Positions 26,985 through 37,124 of a stretch of DNA of 64,000 nt are shown piece after piece. The translations under genes were made by a program, and so were the position numbers. Origin of the DNA: an uncultured Pelagibacteraceae bacterium (GTDB lineage Bacteria > Pseudomonadota > Alphaproteobacteria > Pelagibacterales > AG-422-B15); the NCBI GenBank assembly GCA_902544065.1, contig CACCAS010000002.1, positions 65,517-129,516 of the forward strand, read 5' to 3'. A model generated the notes under the pieces. The model saw nothing but the letters and a program-made list of their open reading frames with translations, ran no database searches and was not told where the DNA came from. Each line of letters opens with the position of its first letter. The first letter of the stretch is position 1.

Positions 26985-27959
26985 ATGAATTTCCTAAACT
27001 TATTTGTTACTAAAAATAATTCTTTAATTATCTTATTTAGGATCTATTACTCAATAGCATTATTATTTGTTCTCACAATTTTAACTTCTTTAGTTTTCAG
27101 TCAAAATGTTTACGACAAACAAATGAAAGTATTATATCCAAATAATAATTCTAAAAATGAAAACTTTGATCAAACTTTAGATAAACTTTATGCTGCTATG
27201 CTTACTGAAGAAATTTATATAAGCAAAGATGTTAATTTAGATTCGATACTCGAAACAAATTTAGTACCAAATATCATTATATCTAAACTACCATCCAATA
27301 TAAAAACACTTAAATCATCGGAAAAAAGAAAAACCCTTTTCATAAAAATAGCTCTGCCTATAATTATTAAAGAAAATGAAAAGCTAGTACTCATAAATAA
27401 TAAAATTAGAAATCTAGCAAACAGAATTGACCTTATCTCTCGTAGTGATGCTAAGTGGTTGTTAAGTAAGATGAAAGAATACAAATTAAAAGAATACTCT
27501 ATTGAAAAATTATTACAAAAAGTTGACAAAATTCCAGTTTCGCTTGCTCTTGCTCAAGCGGCTATAGAGAGTGGATGGGGAACTTCTCGTTTTGCAATCG
27601 AGGGGAATGCTTTATTTGGACAATATATATGGGATCATAGTAAGGATGGGATTGTTCCTGAAAATAGAGATCTAGGTGAAAATTATAAAATTAAATCATT
27701 TAATACCCTAAGTGACTCTGTTTCATCATATATGAAAAATTTAAACACTAATCATCATTATTCAGAGTTCAGACTAAACAGATATATGATGAGAATCAAT
27801 AATCTTCCTTTAAATGGGTTTACGTTGTCTGACTATTTATATAATTATTCAATCGAAGATGACTATTCAGAGAAAATAAAGAATATAATTAAAACAAACA
27901 AGTTTGAAGACTTTGATTATATAAAAATGGAAGATCAAAATAAAATCAAATTAATTTAA
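26985..27959 (+). CDS. Bax-like membrane-anchored glucosaminidase
   Basis: The 324-residue protein has one N-terminal membrane segment (roughly residues 13-38) and then an extracytoplasmic part. That part carries a glucosaminidase domain: VDKIPVSLALAQAAIESGWGTSRFAIEGNALFG, with the expected catalytic Glu in AAIESGWG. The arrangement resembles E. coli Bax and other peptidoglycan N-acetylglucosaminidases, so cell-wall remodelling in the periplasm is likely. It begins 5 nt after the nfu gene and ends 1 nt before the end of a convergent polysaccharide deacetylase gene. Confidence 0.85.
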   Translation: MNFLNLFVTKNNSLIILFRIYYSIALLFVLTILTSLVFSQNVYDKQMKVLYPNNNSKNENFDQTLDKLYAAMLTEEIYISKDVNLDSILETNLVPNIIISKLPSNIKTLKSSEKRKTLFIKIALPIIIKENEKLVLINNKIRNLANRIDLISRSDAKWLLSKMKEYKLKEYSIEKLLQKVDKIPVSLALAQAAIESGWGTSRFAIEGNALFGQYIWDHSKDGIVPENRDLGENYKIKSFNTLSDSVSSYMKNLNTNHHYSEFRLNRYMMRINNLPLNGFTLSDYLYNYSIEDDYSEKIKNIIKTNKFEDFDYIKMEDQNKIKLI

Positions 27960-27960
27960 A

Positions 27961-29013
27961 TTATTTAACCAAGAACTGATATCCAAACCAGTGCCAATTA
28001 TCATCAATCTTTGAAGTGCAGTTTAGTTTGCTCCTTCCAGATAAAAAATCTTCCTCTAATTTTATTTGAAACTTATACGGAGTTATTTTGATTATATTTT
28101 GTGAATTCCAATTCCCACCAGGATTAGAATAACAATTTAATTCATTATTTTTTAAATTATTAATTAATGTGAATTCAATTATTGGACGTTTATTGTTTTT
28201 TAAGAACATATCGGCAGGACTAAATTGATCTATCTGTAAGGGAAAAGAATTTACGGCAAACTCAAAACGGTCTGATGTACCAAAATTTTCGTTAAGAGAA
28301 AATCTAGGTAAATAGAAATGATTGTCATGACTTGAAATCACACCCGAATGCTGACCAAATGCATGGCTAATATTGAGATCTTTAAGAAGCTCTATAATAG
28401 CTAAGCTCGTTTCACCATACGGATACGCGAAAAGCTTAGGCACGAAACCAATATTCTTCATAAAGCTTTCATGTGAATTTTGTAAGTCTTTCTTCACATA
28501 CTTTTTACTGTTTAATGGCATATGAAGGTGAGCAGAAGTATGCTGGCCAATAGAGCCACCTTCGTCAATAAATTCCTTTATTTGAGACCAACTCATATAC
28601 CCAGGGGTATTACTATCTATAATATCTGTAGAAACAAACAGAGTGACGGGTATTTTGTATTTTTTAAATATTGGCCATGCATATTCGAAAAAAGATAAGT
28701 AAGCATCATCAACTGAAAAAGCTATACCTTTCTCATTAAACTTTTCGTCATTTTCTAATTTACTAATAATTTTCTCTAAACTTATTACATTAATATTATT
28801 TTCAATTATGTATTTTATGTGAGACTGAAACTGTTCTTTAGTAACACTTGTCGTTGGATACTTATCTTCACCAAATCTATGATACATGAAAGTTGATACT
28901 CCCAATTCATTTTCTGCAAAGGAAAAAATAGGAATACCTACAAAGCTAATTATAAGAAATAATTTAATCAGATATTTAGGAAAAAATAACAGAAACTTAT
29001 TCATCAAATTCAT
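27961..29013 (-). CDS. Exported polysaccharide deacetylase (NodB-homology domain)
   Basis: The 350-residue protein has a signal peptide (two possible starts, Met1 and Met4) ending around FSFAEN. A NodB-type domain follows, with opening strand VSTFMYHRFGEDKYPTTS, metal-binding Asp pair in IAFSVDDAYLSFF, and zinc histidines in GQHTSAHLHMP (His-x3-His). A beta-rich C-terminal part of about 100 residues follows. Members remove acetyl groups from N-acetylglucosamine polymers, for example PgaB on PNAG, or from peptidoglycan. The convergent Bax-like gene makes a cell-wall substrate plausible but not proven. Only 32 nt separate its start from divergent tsaB. Confidence 0.82.
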   Translation of the reverse strand: MNLMNKFLLFFPKYLIKLFLIISFVGIPIFSFAENELGVSTFMYHRFGEDKYPTTSVTKEQFQSHIKYIIENNINVISLEKIISKLENDEKFNEKGIAFSVDDAYLSFFEYAWPIFKKYKIPVTLFVSTDIIDSNTPGYMSWSQIKEFIDEGGSIGQHTSAHLHMPLNSKKYVKKDLQNSHESFMKNIGFVPKLFAYPYGETSLAIIELLKDLNISHAFGQHSGVISSHDNHFYLPRFSLNENFGTSDRFEFAVNSFPLQIDQFSPADMFLKNNKRPIIEFTLINNLKNNELNCYSNPGGNWNSQNIIKITPYKFQIKLEEDFLSGRSKLNCTSKIDDNWHWFGYQFLVK

Positions 29014-29045
29014 TTTTTAATCTATATGGTTAAAATATCAACTAT

Positions 29046-29672
29046 ATGTTTCTTTTTTTAGACTTCACAACTGATATGTCATTAACTTTAATTGGAAGGC
29101 ATTTCTTTATAAGTAAAAAGATTAAGTCTAATAAAAATATCTCAGAAATTCTAGTAATAGAAATAGAGAAAATTTTTAATAAAGAAAAAATAAATATAAA
29201 AAAACTTGATACAATTTTTGTTATTACAGGACCTGGTAGTTTTACAGGAATAAGATCTGCTCTAACCTTTGCAAAAACAATTCAGCTTACCAATAATACT
29301 GACATAAGAGGGATCTCAAAATTTGAGTATTTGAATTTAATCGCGAAAGATAAGAATTTACTTGATTTAAGGACTATACTAATCTTCCACAGAAGAAAGC
29401 AATTTTTCACCCAAAGGTTTAGGGGAAATACATCCATTTCTAAACCTGAAATAATTAGTTTTGATGAAAATCAGAAAATATTTAATAAAAGAACAAGTAT
29501 TCTTTGTGATAATAATATATTGGCCAGTTTTGTTGATAAAAAATATTTTGAATTATTTAAACAGAATATACACTTTATCGATTATAATAGTGAAAAATTA
29601 AAAATATTAATTTATAAAAAAAATAAACTTACCAATGATCCAAGACCGATATATATCAGCAGTAACTATTAA
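29046..29672 (+). CDS. tsaB: tRNA t6A37 biosynthesis protein TsaB
   Basis: TsaB is the inactive-kinase-like partner of TsaD in making N6-threonylcarbamoyladenosine at tRNA position 37. The 208-residue protein starts MFLFLDFTTDMSLTLI and carries the family segment FVITGPGSFTGIRSALTFAKTI. The C-terminus is shorter and more diverged than usual. It heads an 18-kb run of genes in the same direction. In many alphaproteobacteria rimI sits between tsaB and fur; here fur follows after only 12 nt. Confidence 0.88.
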   Translation: MFLFLDFTTDMSLTLIGRHFFISKKIKSNKNISEILVIEIEKIFNKEKINIKKLDTIFVITGPGSFTGIRSALTFAKTIQLTNNTDIRGISKFEYLNLIAKDKNLLDLRTILIFHRRKQFFTQRFRGNTSISKPEIISFDENQKIFNKRTSILCDNNILASFVDKKYFELFKQNIHFIDYNSEKLKILIYKKNKLTNDPRPIYISSNY

Positions 29673-29684
29673 GTCTTATTTATT

Positions 29685-30104
29685 ATGATAGATGTAAAAA
29701 AATTGTGCAGTGAAAAAGGTTTAAGGATGACTGAACAGAGAAATACTATAGCAGATGTCATAACCGAAATGAGTGCAGAAGGACATCCTGATGTAAATGA
29801 AATTTTTTTAAATGCGAATAAAAAAGATAAAAATATCAGTATTGCAACAGTTTATAGGACAGTTAAATTATTTGAAGAATACGGTGCTATTGAAAAACTT
29901 GAATTTAAAGATGGCAGGTCTCGTTATGAGGCGATTGAAGAAGTTCATCATGATCATTTAATTGATATTGAAACCGGAGAAATACACGAATTCACAAATG
30001 ATGAAATAGAGGCTATACAGACTAGAGTTGCTAGCGAACTCGGATTTAAACTTGTCGATCATCGTTTAGAGCTTTATGGGGTTAAGAAAAAAAATAAAAA
30101 TTAA
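29685..30104 (+). CDS. fur: Fur-family metal-responsive regulator (Fur/Mur type)
   Basis: The 139-residue protein is a Fur-family repressor: winged helix with LRMTEQRNTIADVI and ISIATVYRTVKLFEEYGAIEKL, then the metal-binding VHHDHLIDIETGEIHEF. There are no paired cysteines for a structural zinc, as is usual in alphaproteobacterial Fur/Mur proteins, which may respond to manganese instead of iron. Position between tsaB and plsC matches the alphaproteobacterial locus. A second Fur-family gene (irr) lies at 49614. Confidence 0.9.
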   Translation: MIDVKKLCSEKGLRMTEQRNTIADVITEMSAEGHPDVNEIFLNANKKDKNISIATVYRTVKLFEEYGAIEKLEFKDGRSRYEAIEEVHHDHLIDIETGEIHEFTNDEIEAIQTRVASELGFKLVDHRLELYGVKKKNKN

Positions 30105-30881
30105 ATGTCAATCATAAGACTTATTTATACGTTACTACTACTGTCATTTTTTATAATTATATCAATTCCGATTCAAATTTTATTAAATATATTTGCTTAT
30201 AAATTTAAGAATATTTACGCAATATATTTTTATAAAATAATTAAACTTATTACTGGACTAAAAATTACTTATGACAAGAAAAATCATAACCGCAAAAAAA
30301 AAGGAACTCTTTATGTAGCAAACCATGTCTCATGGTTTGATATTATTTGCTTAGGCACGTTACTTAATGCAAGGTTTATTGCAAAAAAAGAAGTTTCTAA
30401 AATGGGAATATTTGGCTTTTTAGCAAAGCTGAGTAATACTTTTTTTATTGATAATTCTGATAAAAACAAAATTATTGAATACAATCACATAATTAATCAA
30501 AAACTAAGCTACGGTGAAAATTTTATAATCTTTCCCGAAGGAACGACTTCTGATGGAAATGGAATTAAGCAATTTAAATCATCAATGTTGGAATGTGTAT
30601 TTTATGAAAAAAACTTAATGAATATTCAGCCTATTTCCATATGCTATTCAAGAAAAAATAACTTACCAATGGGACTCTTTTTAAGAAGGCATATTTCTTG
30701 GGTCGGTGATACTTCAATGGTTGAGGCAATGTTTAATTTTTTAAGCTCTGGGCCTGTTACAGTTGAGCTAGTATTTCATAATGAGCTTAATGCAAGTAGC
30801 TTTGATAATAGAAAAGATTTGACCTATTATTGTGAAAATCAGATAATTCAGGGCATAAATCGAACTCTTAAAATTAGCTAA
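30105..30881 (+). CDS. plsC: 1-acyl-sn-glycerol-3-phosphate acyltransferase
   Basis: PlsC adds the second acyl chain to lysophosphatidic acid at the inner membrane. The 258-residue protein begins with a long membrane segment, then shows the acyltransferase motif VANHVSWFDII (His-x4-Asp) and the substrate motif FPEGTTSDGNGIKQFKSS. It abuts fur with no spacer and precedes miaB by 1 nt. The family and locus are clear, although other lysophospholipid acyltransferases share these motifs. Confidence 0.9.
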   Translation: MSIIRLIYTLLLLSFFIIISIPIQILLNIFAYKFKNIYAIYFYKIIKLITGLKITYDKKNHNRKKKGTLYVANHVSWFDIICLGTLLNARFIAKKEVSKMGIFGFLAKLSNTFFIDNSDKNKIIEYNHIINQKLSYGENFIIFPEGTTSDGNGIKQFKSSMLECVFYEKNLMNIQPISICYSRKNNLPMGLFLRRHISWVGDTSMVEAMFNFLSSGPVTVELVFHNELNASSFDNRKDLTYYCENQIIQGINRTLKIS

Positions 30882-30882
30882 A

Positions 30883-32190
30883 ATGCAAAACCGTTCATTT
30901 TATGTAAAATCGTATGGCTGTCAGATGAATGTCTATGATAGTCAAAAAATAACTTCAATACTTGAGAGCAAAGGACTAAAATATAAATTAGATCCTAAAT
31001 CAGCTGATTTAGTAATTTTTAACACATGTAATATTCGTGAAAAGGCAGCACATAAATTATACTCTGATATAGGAAGAGTAAATAAACTAGGATTAAAAAA
31101 AACAATAGCAGTCGTTGGATGTGTAGCTCAGGCTGAAAACTCTGAAATGTTTCGAAAAAATAAATCAATCGATATTGTCCTTGGACCGCAAAGCTATCAT
31201 CTCCTTCCAAAAATGCTGGATGATTTAGAAAATAATTTTAAACAAATTAATACTGACTTCATAGTGAATGAAAAGTTCGATTATTTGTCTGAGCAAATGA
31301 GACCACAAGGAGTTTCTTCAATGGTAACAATCCAGGAAGGATGTGATAAATTTTGTTCTTTCTGTGTCGTTCCTTACACAAGAGGTCCTGAATATTCTCG
31401 GTCCATTAAATCAATTAGCGATGAAGTAAAGTTACTATCTCACAAAGGAGCAAAAGAGATTGTATTCCTCGGTCAGAATGTCAATGCATATAATGATAAA
31501 TCAAATAATAATAATGCCAAACTATCGGATTTGATCAGAGCAATCAGCGAATTTGATAGCGTTAAAAGAATAAGGTACACAACATCTCATCCAATTAATA
31601 TGGATGAAGAATTAATTCAAGAACACAAAAATAATATGAAGCTAATGCCATTTCTACATTTACCTGTCCAATCTGGTTCAGAATCGATTTTAAAAAAAAT
31701 GAACAGAAAATATGACCCTGATTTTTATCGAAGAACTATTGATAGGTTAAAGAAAGCAAAACCAGATATAGAAATATCTTCAGATTTTATTGTTGGGTAT
31801 CCAGGTGAGACAGATCAAGATTTTAATGACACATTAAAACTTATTGACGATATTGAGTTTACCCAATCTTATTCATTTATTTATAGTTCAAGACCTGGAA
31901 CTAAGTCATCGAAAGAAGTTGACAATACTCCCATTTCAGTGAAAAAAGAAAGACTCCTAGTGTTACAAGAAAAGTTAAAAAAAATTCAATACTCCTTTAA
32001 TAATGAGTTCTGTAATAAAACTGTAAAAGTTTTAATTGAAAATCAAAGTTCAAGTAATCCTGAGTATTTCTTTGGAAGAACACCATTTATGCAATCTGTT
32101 TATATCAAGTCCAATGATCTAGTGCCGGGTCATGAAAAAGATATTGATATTACGTCTTGCAACCATAAGAGTTTATATGGTACTTGTTAA
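30883..32190 (+). CDS. miaB: tRNA-2-methylthio-N6-dimethylallyladenosine synthase MiaB
   Basis: MiaB is a radical-SAM enzyme with two Fe-S clusters that adds a methylthio group to A37 of tRNAs reading U-starting codons. The N-terminal UPF0004 domain carries the first cluster cysteines (Cys13 in YGCQMN, then in NTCNIREKA and VGCVAQ). The radical-SAM motif is Cys154, Cys158 and Cys161 in GCDKFCSFCVVPYTRG. A C-terminal TRAM domain ends the 435-residue protein. It overlaps phoH by 7 nt. Confidence 0.97.
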   Translation: MQNRSFYVKSYGCQMNVYDSQKITSILESKGLKYKLDPKSADLVIFNTCNIREKAAHKLYSDIGRVNKLGLKKTIAVVGCVAQAENSEMFRKNKSIDIVLGPQSYHLLPKMLDDLENNFKQINTDFIVNEKFDYLSEQMRPQGVSSMVTIQEGCDKFCSFCVVPYTRGPEYSRSIKSISDEVKLLSHKGAKEIVFLGQNVNAYNDKSNNNNAKLSDLIRAISEFDSVKRIRYTTSHPINMDEELIQEHKNNMKLMPFLHLPVQSGSESILKKMNRKYDPDFYRRTIDRLKKAKPDIEISSDFIVGYPGETDQDFNDTLKLIDDIEFTQSYSFIYSSRPGTKSSKEVDNTPISVKKERLLVLQEKLKKIQYSFNNEFCNKTVKVLIENQSSSNPEYFFGRTPFMQSVYIKSNDLVPGHEKDIDITSCNHKSLYGTC

Positions 32191-33230
32191 AAATTGATTA
32201 TCTGCTTAATTTGAAAAATAAACAAATAAAACCCATATTCGAAAATCAAAAGGACCTGACATCAGGATCTTCCATAATAAATATTGATAACTTAGATGTT
32301 GTAGAGATATTTGGAGTTAACAATGAAAATTTAAATTTTTTTGAAGATCAGCTTCCCATTAAAGTCTTTCAAAAAGGAAATCAACTAAATATTAAAGGTG
32401 AAAAAAAATACCGAAATATTTTGCGAAATGCAATTTTAAAAACACAACAGGATTTAAAATCTAACAAAAAAGGAAACAATATCAATTTAATGCAGGAGAA
32501 TCTAAAAATGCAATCTTTAAATGAAAATGACAAAATAAGAAACTTGACAGTTACCAAGACAGCAAAACTTGATGTCATTGGTAAAAGTAAAATGCAAAAT
32601 CATTATTTAGATATTCTTCAGAAAAAGAAAATTATCTTTGCGGTTGGTCCAGCCGGAACAGGCAAAACATTTTTAGCAGTTGCTGCAGCAGTTTCTCAAT
32701 TATTAGATAATAAATTTGACAGAATAATTCTATCTAGACCAGCAGTGGAAGCTGGAGAAAAACTTGGTTTCTTACCCGGTGATTTAAAAGAAAAGGTAGA
32801 TCCTTACTTGAGACCTTTATATGACAGTCTTTATGATCTTATGCCGTCAGATATAGCCTTAAGGAAAATTGAATCTGCCGAAATTGAAATTGCTCCCTTA
32901 GCTTTCATGAGAGGAAGGACATTAAATAATTCCTTTGTAATTTTAGATGAAGCCCAGAACGCAACTCATACACAAATAAAAATGTTCTTAACTAGGTGTG
33001 GTAAAAATTCTAGAATGGTTGTTACAGGCGATCCATCTCAAATAGACCTAAATAGAAAAAATGACTCAGGGTTATTAAAATCAGTTAAAATCCTAGAAAA
33101 AATTGATAATATTGATGTTGTTGAGCTAGGCTCAAAAGATATTGTCAGAGACGAAATGGTCACAAAAATTATAAATGCGTATGATTCATACGATGACCAA
33201 ATAAAAGATCTTTTTGATAAATCATCTTAA
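32184..33230 (+). CDS. phoH: PhoH-like ATPase
   Basis: PhoH/YbeZ proteins are ATPases linked to RNA metabolism and are usually encoded beside ybeY, as here. The 348-residue protein has an N-terminal RNA-binding-like region and a P-loop ATPase domain: Walker A AVGPAGTGKTFLA, then RPAVEAGEKLGFLPGD, Walker B VILDEAQNATHTQIKMFLTR, and TGDPSQIDL. The start is TTG 32184, within the end of miaB. It precedes ybeY by 5 nt, suggesting joint expression for ribosome maturation. Confidence 0.94.
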   Translation: MLKIDYLLNLKNKQIKPIFENQKDLTSGSSIINIDNLDVVEIFGVNNENLNFFEDQLPIKVFQKGNQLNIKGEKKYRNILRNAILKTQQDLKSNKKGNNINLMQENLKMQSLNENDKIRNLTVTKTAKLDVIGKSKMQNHYLDILQKKKIIFAVGPAGTGKTFLAVAAAVSQLLDNKFDRIILSRPAVEAGEKLGFLPGDLKEKVDPYLRPLYDSLYDLMPSDIALRKIESAEIEIAPLAFMRGRTLNNSFVILDEAQNATHTQIKMFLTRCGKNSRMVVTGDPSQIDLNRKNDSGLLKSVKILEKIDNIDVVELGSKDIVRDEMVTKIINAYDSYDDQIKDLFDKSS

Positions 33231-33235
33231 CCTTT

Positions 33236-33685
33236 ATGGTGGAAATTAGTTACAATATAAAAAGTCTAGAGTGGAATAAAAATTTGCCTTCCTATAAAAA
33301 ATGTATCTCTAATTCTGTTTACCAGACATTTAAAATAATAAAATTTTCTTCTAATAATGAAATCTCTATTAGTTTCCTTCTTACATCAAATAGTGAAATA
33401 AAACTTTTAAACCAAAAATATAGAAATAAAAATAAACCTACAAATGTTTTATCATTTCCAATGAATGAGAAGATTGAAAATAAAAATTATTTGGGAGATG
33501 TTGTCATCGCTTGTGAAAAAATTATTGATGAATCTTATGAACAAAATATAAAAAAATATAAATATTTATCAAAAATGACCATACATGGCGTTCTCCACTT
33601 ATTAGGATATAAACATGATACTGACAGGCAATTTAATAAAATGAATTCAATTGAAAAAAATATACTTGAAGAAATGTATAAATAA
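33236..33685 (+). CDS. ybeY: Endoribonuclease / rRNA maturation factor YbeY
   Basis: YbeY is a zinc-dependent single-strand endoribonuclease involved in 16S rRNA 3'-end maturation and ribosome quality control. The 149-residue protein contains KPTNVLSFPM and the metal-binding HGVLHLLGYKHDTDRQ (His-x3-His-x5-His). Length is normal. It lies between phoH and corC in the usual alphaproteobacterial order. Confidence 0.95.
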   Translation: MVEISYNIKSLEWNKNLPSYKKCISNSVYQTFKIIKFSSNNEISISFLLTSNSEIKLLNQKYRNKNKPTNVLSFPMNEKIENKNYLGDVVIACEKIIDESYEQNIKKYKYLSKMTIHGVLHLLGYKHDTDRQFNKMNSIEKNILEEMYK

Positions 33686-33687
33686 AT

Positions 33688-34518
33688 ATGCTTAAAAATT
33701 TAATAAAAAGATTATTTCCGAGTAAAAATATTGATGGTGAATCCCTCAAGGAAAGCATTGAAACAGTCCTAGAGTCTTCTCAAAAAGGCACTGAGAGTAT
33801 CTCAAAGCAAGAGAGATTGATGCTTTTAAATATTCTAAAAATTGATGAAATAAGAACGATAGACATCATGATCCCGAGAGCTGACATTGGAGCAGTCGAG
33901 GTTAATGACAGCTTTGAAAAAGTATTAGAAATATTTATCAAAGAGTCTCATTCCAGAGTTCCAGTTTATGAAAATAATTTAGATAATATCATTGGGATGA
34001 TTCATATAAAAGATTTAGTTAAATATCAAAATGAGGTTCGAAAAGAAAATAAATTTTTGGACATTATTAAAAGAGAAGTTTTGGAAATTCCACCCTCAAT
34101 GCCAGTTTTAGATCTTCTATTAAAAATGCAAATCACACGACTACATATGGGAATAGTAATTGATGAGTATGGTTGTACGGACGGTTTAGTTACGATTGAG
34201 GATGTAATAGAGGAAGTAATTGGAGAAATTGAAGATGAACATGATGAGAAAAATTTGCCAATGTTAATCAAAACTTCCACCAATACAATTGAAGCTAGTG
34301 CAAGAGTTGAAATAGATGAACTTCAAAAAATAACAAACATAAATTTCTTATCGAACGAAAACAGTGATGATATTGATACCTTAGGAGGTTTAATTTTTTC
34401 CATAGCTGGGCGAGTTCCTCAAAGAGGGGAAATTATTAAACATAGTTCAGGTGTGACCTTTGAAATCAATGATGCTGATCCAATGAAAATAAAATCAGTT
34501 AAAATAAAAATCATATAA
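33688..34518 (+). CDS. corC: CorC/HlyC-type CBS-domain protein
   Basis: The 276-residue protein has two CBS domains (IDIMIPRADIGAVEV onward, and MPVLDLLLKMQITRLHMGIVIDEYGCTDGLVTIEDVIEEVIGEI at the end of the second) and a C-terminal CorC_HlyC domain. There are no membrane segments, so this is the soluble form. Such proteins are associated with magnesium/cobalt efflux or with binding adenine nucleotides. It is encoded directly before lnt, a conserved pairing, but the biochemical role is not settled. Confidence 0.9.
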   Translation: MLKNLIKRLFPSKNIDGESLKESIETVLESSQKGTESISKQERLMLLNILKIDEIRTIDIMIPRADIGAVEVNDSFEKVLEIFIKESHSRVPVYENNLDNIIGMIHIKDLVKYQNEVRKENKFLDIIKREVLEIPPSMPVLDLLLKMQITRLHMGIVIDEYGCTDGLVTIEDVIEEVIGEIEDEHDEKNLPMLIKTSTNTIEASARVEIDELQKITNINFLSNENSDDIDTLGGLIFSIAGRVPQRGEIIKHSSGVTFEINDADPMKIKSVKIKII

Positions 34519-34524
34519 TGGTGT

Positions 34525-35970
34525 ATGTACTCAAAAGTTTTTTTTAGTAATAAAAAACTTATGATTTACTCCTCTTCGTTTTTGCTTGGGATATTTTTAT
34601 CTTTCAGCTTTGAGCCCCTAAAATTGCCTTTCATATCAGTAATTGCTGTAGGTATGTTTTTTTTAATAAATGATTATATTTATCAAAATTTACAAAATAA
34701 AAAGAAAATATTTTTTCTCACAGGGTTACTTTTTGGGTTTGGGTTTTTTATATCTAGTATTAATTGGATTTCAAATTCAATTTTACAGTTTAATGAAGAT
34801 TTATATTACTTAATTCCAGTACCACTTTTAATACTCCCACTTGCTTTGTCACTATTTTATGCACTCATGCAAATTATTAATTATCTTTTGTGGTCTCAGT
34901 CCACCTCACGTATTTTTTATTTCTCAGCTAATTGGGTAATTTTTGAATTATTAAGAAGCTATATGTTTTCAGGATTTCCATGGAATCTAATTGCCTACAG
35001 TTGGTCGTGGTCTATATATTTCATGCAATCATTATCTTTGGTTGGTGTATTTGGTCTTAGCTTAATTACTGTTTTCTGCGCAACTAGTTTTTTTTCTTTT
35101 AGGATAAAAAATAATAATATTACATTCCCACTAATTGCCACCTTAGTATTACTGACAATATTTCTATTTGGGTACAATCGAGTAAGTAACTACGAGGTAA
35201 AAAAGTCTGGTATTAGCTTAAGAATTGTTCACACTGAATTTAATCAAAATGAAAAGTGGAAAAAGGAGTCACACAAAAAGATTGCCGAGGTGGGCTCACA
35301 AGACTTGATTACAATTTTTCCAGAAACTGCGTTTGGAATGGACGGTATAGGCCCATCAAATTGGTTCATTGGTCATATTCGTAATGACGCAGGAATTTAT
35401 TATAATTCATTATCTTTTAATGGTCACCAATATGACAAAATTAAACTAGTACCCTTTGGTGAAAAAATACCATTCTCTAATTTACTAAAAATATTTTTTC
35501 CAAAAAACTCTTTATTACTAAATTCAATGAAGAGTGGTAATGATGATCAATCATTTGAAAAAAAAATTACGCCACTCATTTGTTATGAGGCTGTATTTCC
35601 TAATTTTGTTCGAAATAAAATTAATAATGAAACTGAATTACTAGTAAATATTACTAATGATGCATGGTTTGGTACTTTTAGTGGTCCAAAGCAACATTTT
35701 GTACATGTCTTGTATAGATCAGTTGAATTGGGACTGCCTCTTGCGAGATCATCTAATATGGGTATATCTGCATTGATAAATCCTATTGGCCTTGTAGATG
35801 GAGTGGCTAGCTCAGATAAAATTTCCTTTATTGATGCAGAAATACCTAAAAAAATCGATACAACCATTTATCGGCAATACGGTGAATCGATGCTGTATTT
35901 TTTAATAGTTTTATTTTTTATTATTGGCTATGCTATTGATCAATTATTTTCGAGGAAAAAAAATGACTAA
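34525..35970 (+). CDS. lnt: Apolipoprotein N-acyltransferase
   Basis: Lnt adds the third acyl chain to the N-terminal cysteine of lipoproteins in the inner membrane. The 481-residue protein has about six N-terminal membrane helices and a nitrilase-like periplasmic domain. Its catalytic residues are visible: Glu in [11 protein letters not shown], Lys in [11 protein letters not shown], and Cys in [12 protein letters not shown] last membrane helix ends the protein. At least two lipoproteins in this window (LpoA-like and BON) would be clients. It overlaps the true metK start by 8 nt. Confidence 0.95.
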   Translation: MYSKVFFSNKKLMIYSSSFLLGIFLSFSFEPLKLPFISVIAVGMFFLINDYIYQNLQNKKKIFFLTGLLFGFGFFISSINWISNSILQFNEDLYYLIPVPLLILPLALSLFYALMQIINYLLWSQSTSRIFYFSANWVIFELLRSYMFSGFPWNLIAYSWSWSIYFMQSLSLVGVFGLSLITVFCATSFFSFRIKNNNITFPLIATLVLLTIFLFGYNRVSNYEVKKSGISLRIVHTEFNQNEKWKKESHKKIAEVGSQDLITIFPETAFGMDGIGPSNWFIGHIRNDAGIYYNSLSFNGHQYDKIKLVPFGEKIPFSNLLKIFFPKNSLLLNSMKSGNDDQSFEKKITPLICYEAVFPNFVRNKINNETELLVNITNDAWFGTFSGPKQHFVHVLYRSVELGLPLARSSNMGISALINPIGLVDGVASSDKISFIDAEIPKKIDTTIYRQYGESMLYFLIVLFFIIGYAIDQLFSRKKND

Positions 35971-37120
35971 AGAATATTTATTTACAAGTGAATCCGTGTC
36001 GGAAGGCCATCCTGATAAAGTATGTGATATTATTTCAGACTCAATAGTTGATGATTTTTTATCACAAGAAAATCCGGAGAATTCCAGGGTCGCAATGGAA
36101 ACGTTGGTTACTACTAACAAAGTAGTTATTGCTGGCGAAGTTCGTGGTCCTGAAGGTTACAATTGTAACTATGAAGAGTTAGCGAGAAATGCAGTAAAAG
36201 AGATTGGATATGAACAAGATGGATTTCATTGGAAAAACTTGTCTTTTGATTCTTCAGGAGTCCATAGTCAATCTGCTGATATAGCAATGGGTGTTGATGC
36301 ATCCGGAAATAAAGATCAAGGTGCGGGAGATCAAGGAATAATGTTTGGATACGCATGTAAAGAGACACCATCTTTAATGCCGGCTCCAATATATTATTCC
36401 CATAAGATACTTGAGTTAATGGCATCAGAGCGAAAATCTGGAAATACCATTGGAATACAGCCTGACTCTAAAAGCCAGGTTACGTTAAAATATAAAAATG
36501 GCGAGCCTGAAATTTGCACTAAAATAGTTGTTTCTACTCAACATGATGCTGAACTTGATCAGCAAGCTGTTAGTGATCTGGTAATTCCAATAATTAAAAC
36601 TGTAATGCCTCAAGAATGGATGGATAATAATACTGAGATACTAATTAATCCAACTGGAAAATTTGTGATTGGTGGACCTGATGGTGATACTGGATTAACC
36701 GGAAGAAAAATCATTGTTGATACTTATGGTGGTGCTGCACCGCATGGTGGAGGAGCTTTCTCTGGTAAAGATCCAACAAAAGTTGATAGATCTGCTGCTT
36801 ATATTTCAAGATATATATCTAAAAATATAGTTGCGGCTGGATTAGCTGATAGATGTACACTACAACTTGCATATGCTATTGGCGTTTCTGAACCATTATC
36901 AATTTATTTAGATACTCATGGAACATCTAAAATAAAGGACGATGATTTAATAAAAAAAATAACAGATAATATTGATTTGTCACCTAGAGGTATAAGAGAT
37001 CATTTAGGTTTGCATAAACCAATCTATAAAAAAAGTGCAGCATACGGGCATTTTGGTAGAGAACCTATGGCTGATGGCTCTTTCTCTTGGGAAAAATTAG
37101 ACCTAGCAGAAAAATTATAA
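35963..37120 (+). CDS. metK: S-adenosylmethionine synthetase
   Basis: MetK makes SAM from methionine and ATP, supplying the many methyltransferases and radical-SAM enzymes of this window. The 385-residue protein has [12 protein letters not shown] at the N-terminus, then [12 protein letters not shown] and [20 protein letters not shown] chose ATG 35963, which begins M-T-K-E-Y-L-F and is preceded by GAGG. An upstream in-frame ATG at 35924 lies inside lnt and would add 13 non-conserved residues. No SAM riboswitch could fit between lnt and metK because they overlap. Confidence 0.97.
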   Translation: MTKEYLFTSESVSEGHPDKVCDIISDSIVDDFLSQENPENSRVAMETLVTTNKVVIAGEVRGPEGYNCNYEELARNAVKEIGYEQDGFHWKNLSFDSSGVHSQSADIAMGVDASGNKDQGAGDQGIMFGYACKETPSLMPAPIYYSHKILELMASERKSGNTIGIQPDSKSQVTLKYKNGEPEICTKIVVSTQHDAELDQQAVSDLVIPIIKTVMPQEWMDNNTEILINPTGKFVIGGPDGDTGLTGRKIIVDTYGGAAPHGGGAFSGKDPTKVDRSAAYISRYISKNIVAAGLADRCTLQLAYAIGVSEPLSIYLDTHGTSKIKDDDLIKKITDNIDLSPRGIRDHLGLHKPIYKKSAAYGHFGREPMADGSFSWEKLDLAEKL

Positions 37121-37124
37121 TTTA

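Noticed and set aside
35924-35962. Longer N-terminus for MetK starting at 35924
   Set aside because: The added 13 residues overlap lnt and are not part of the conserved MetK start. A GAGG site supports ATG 35963.
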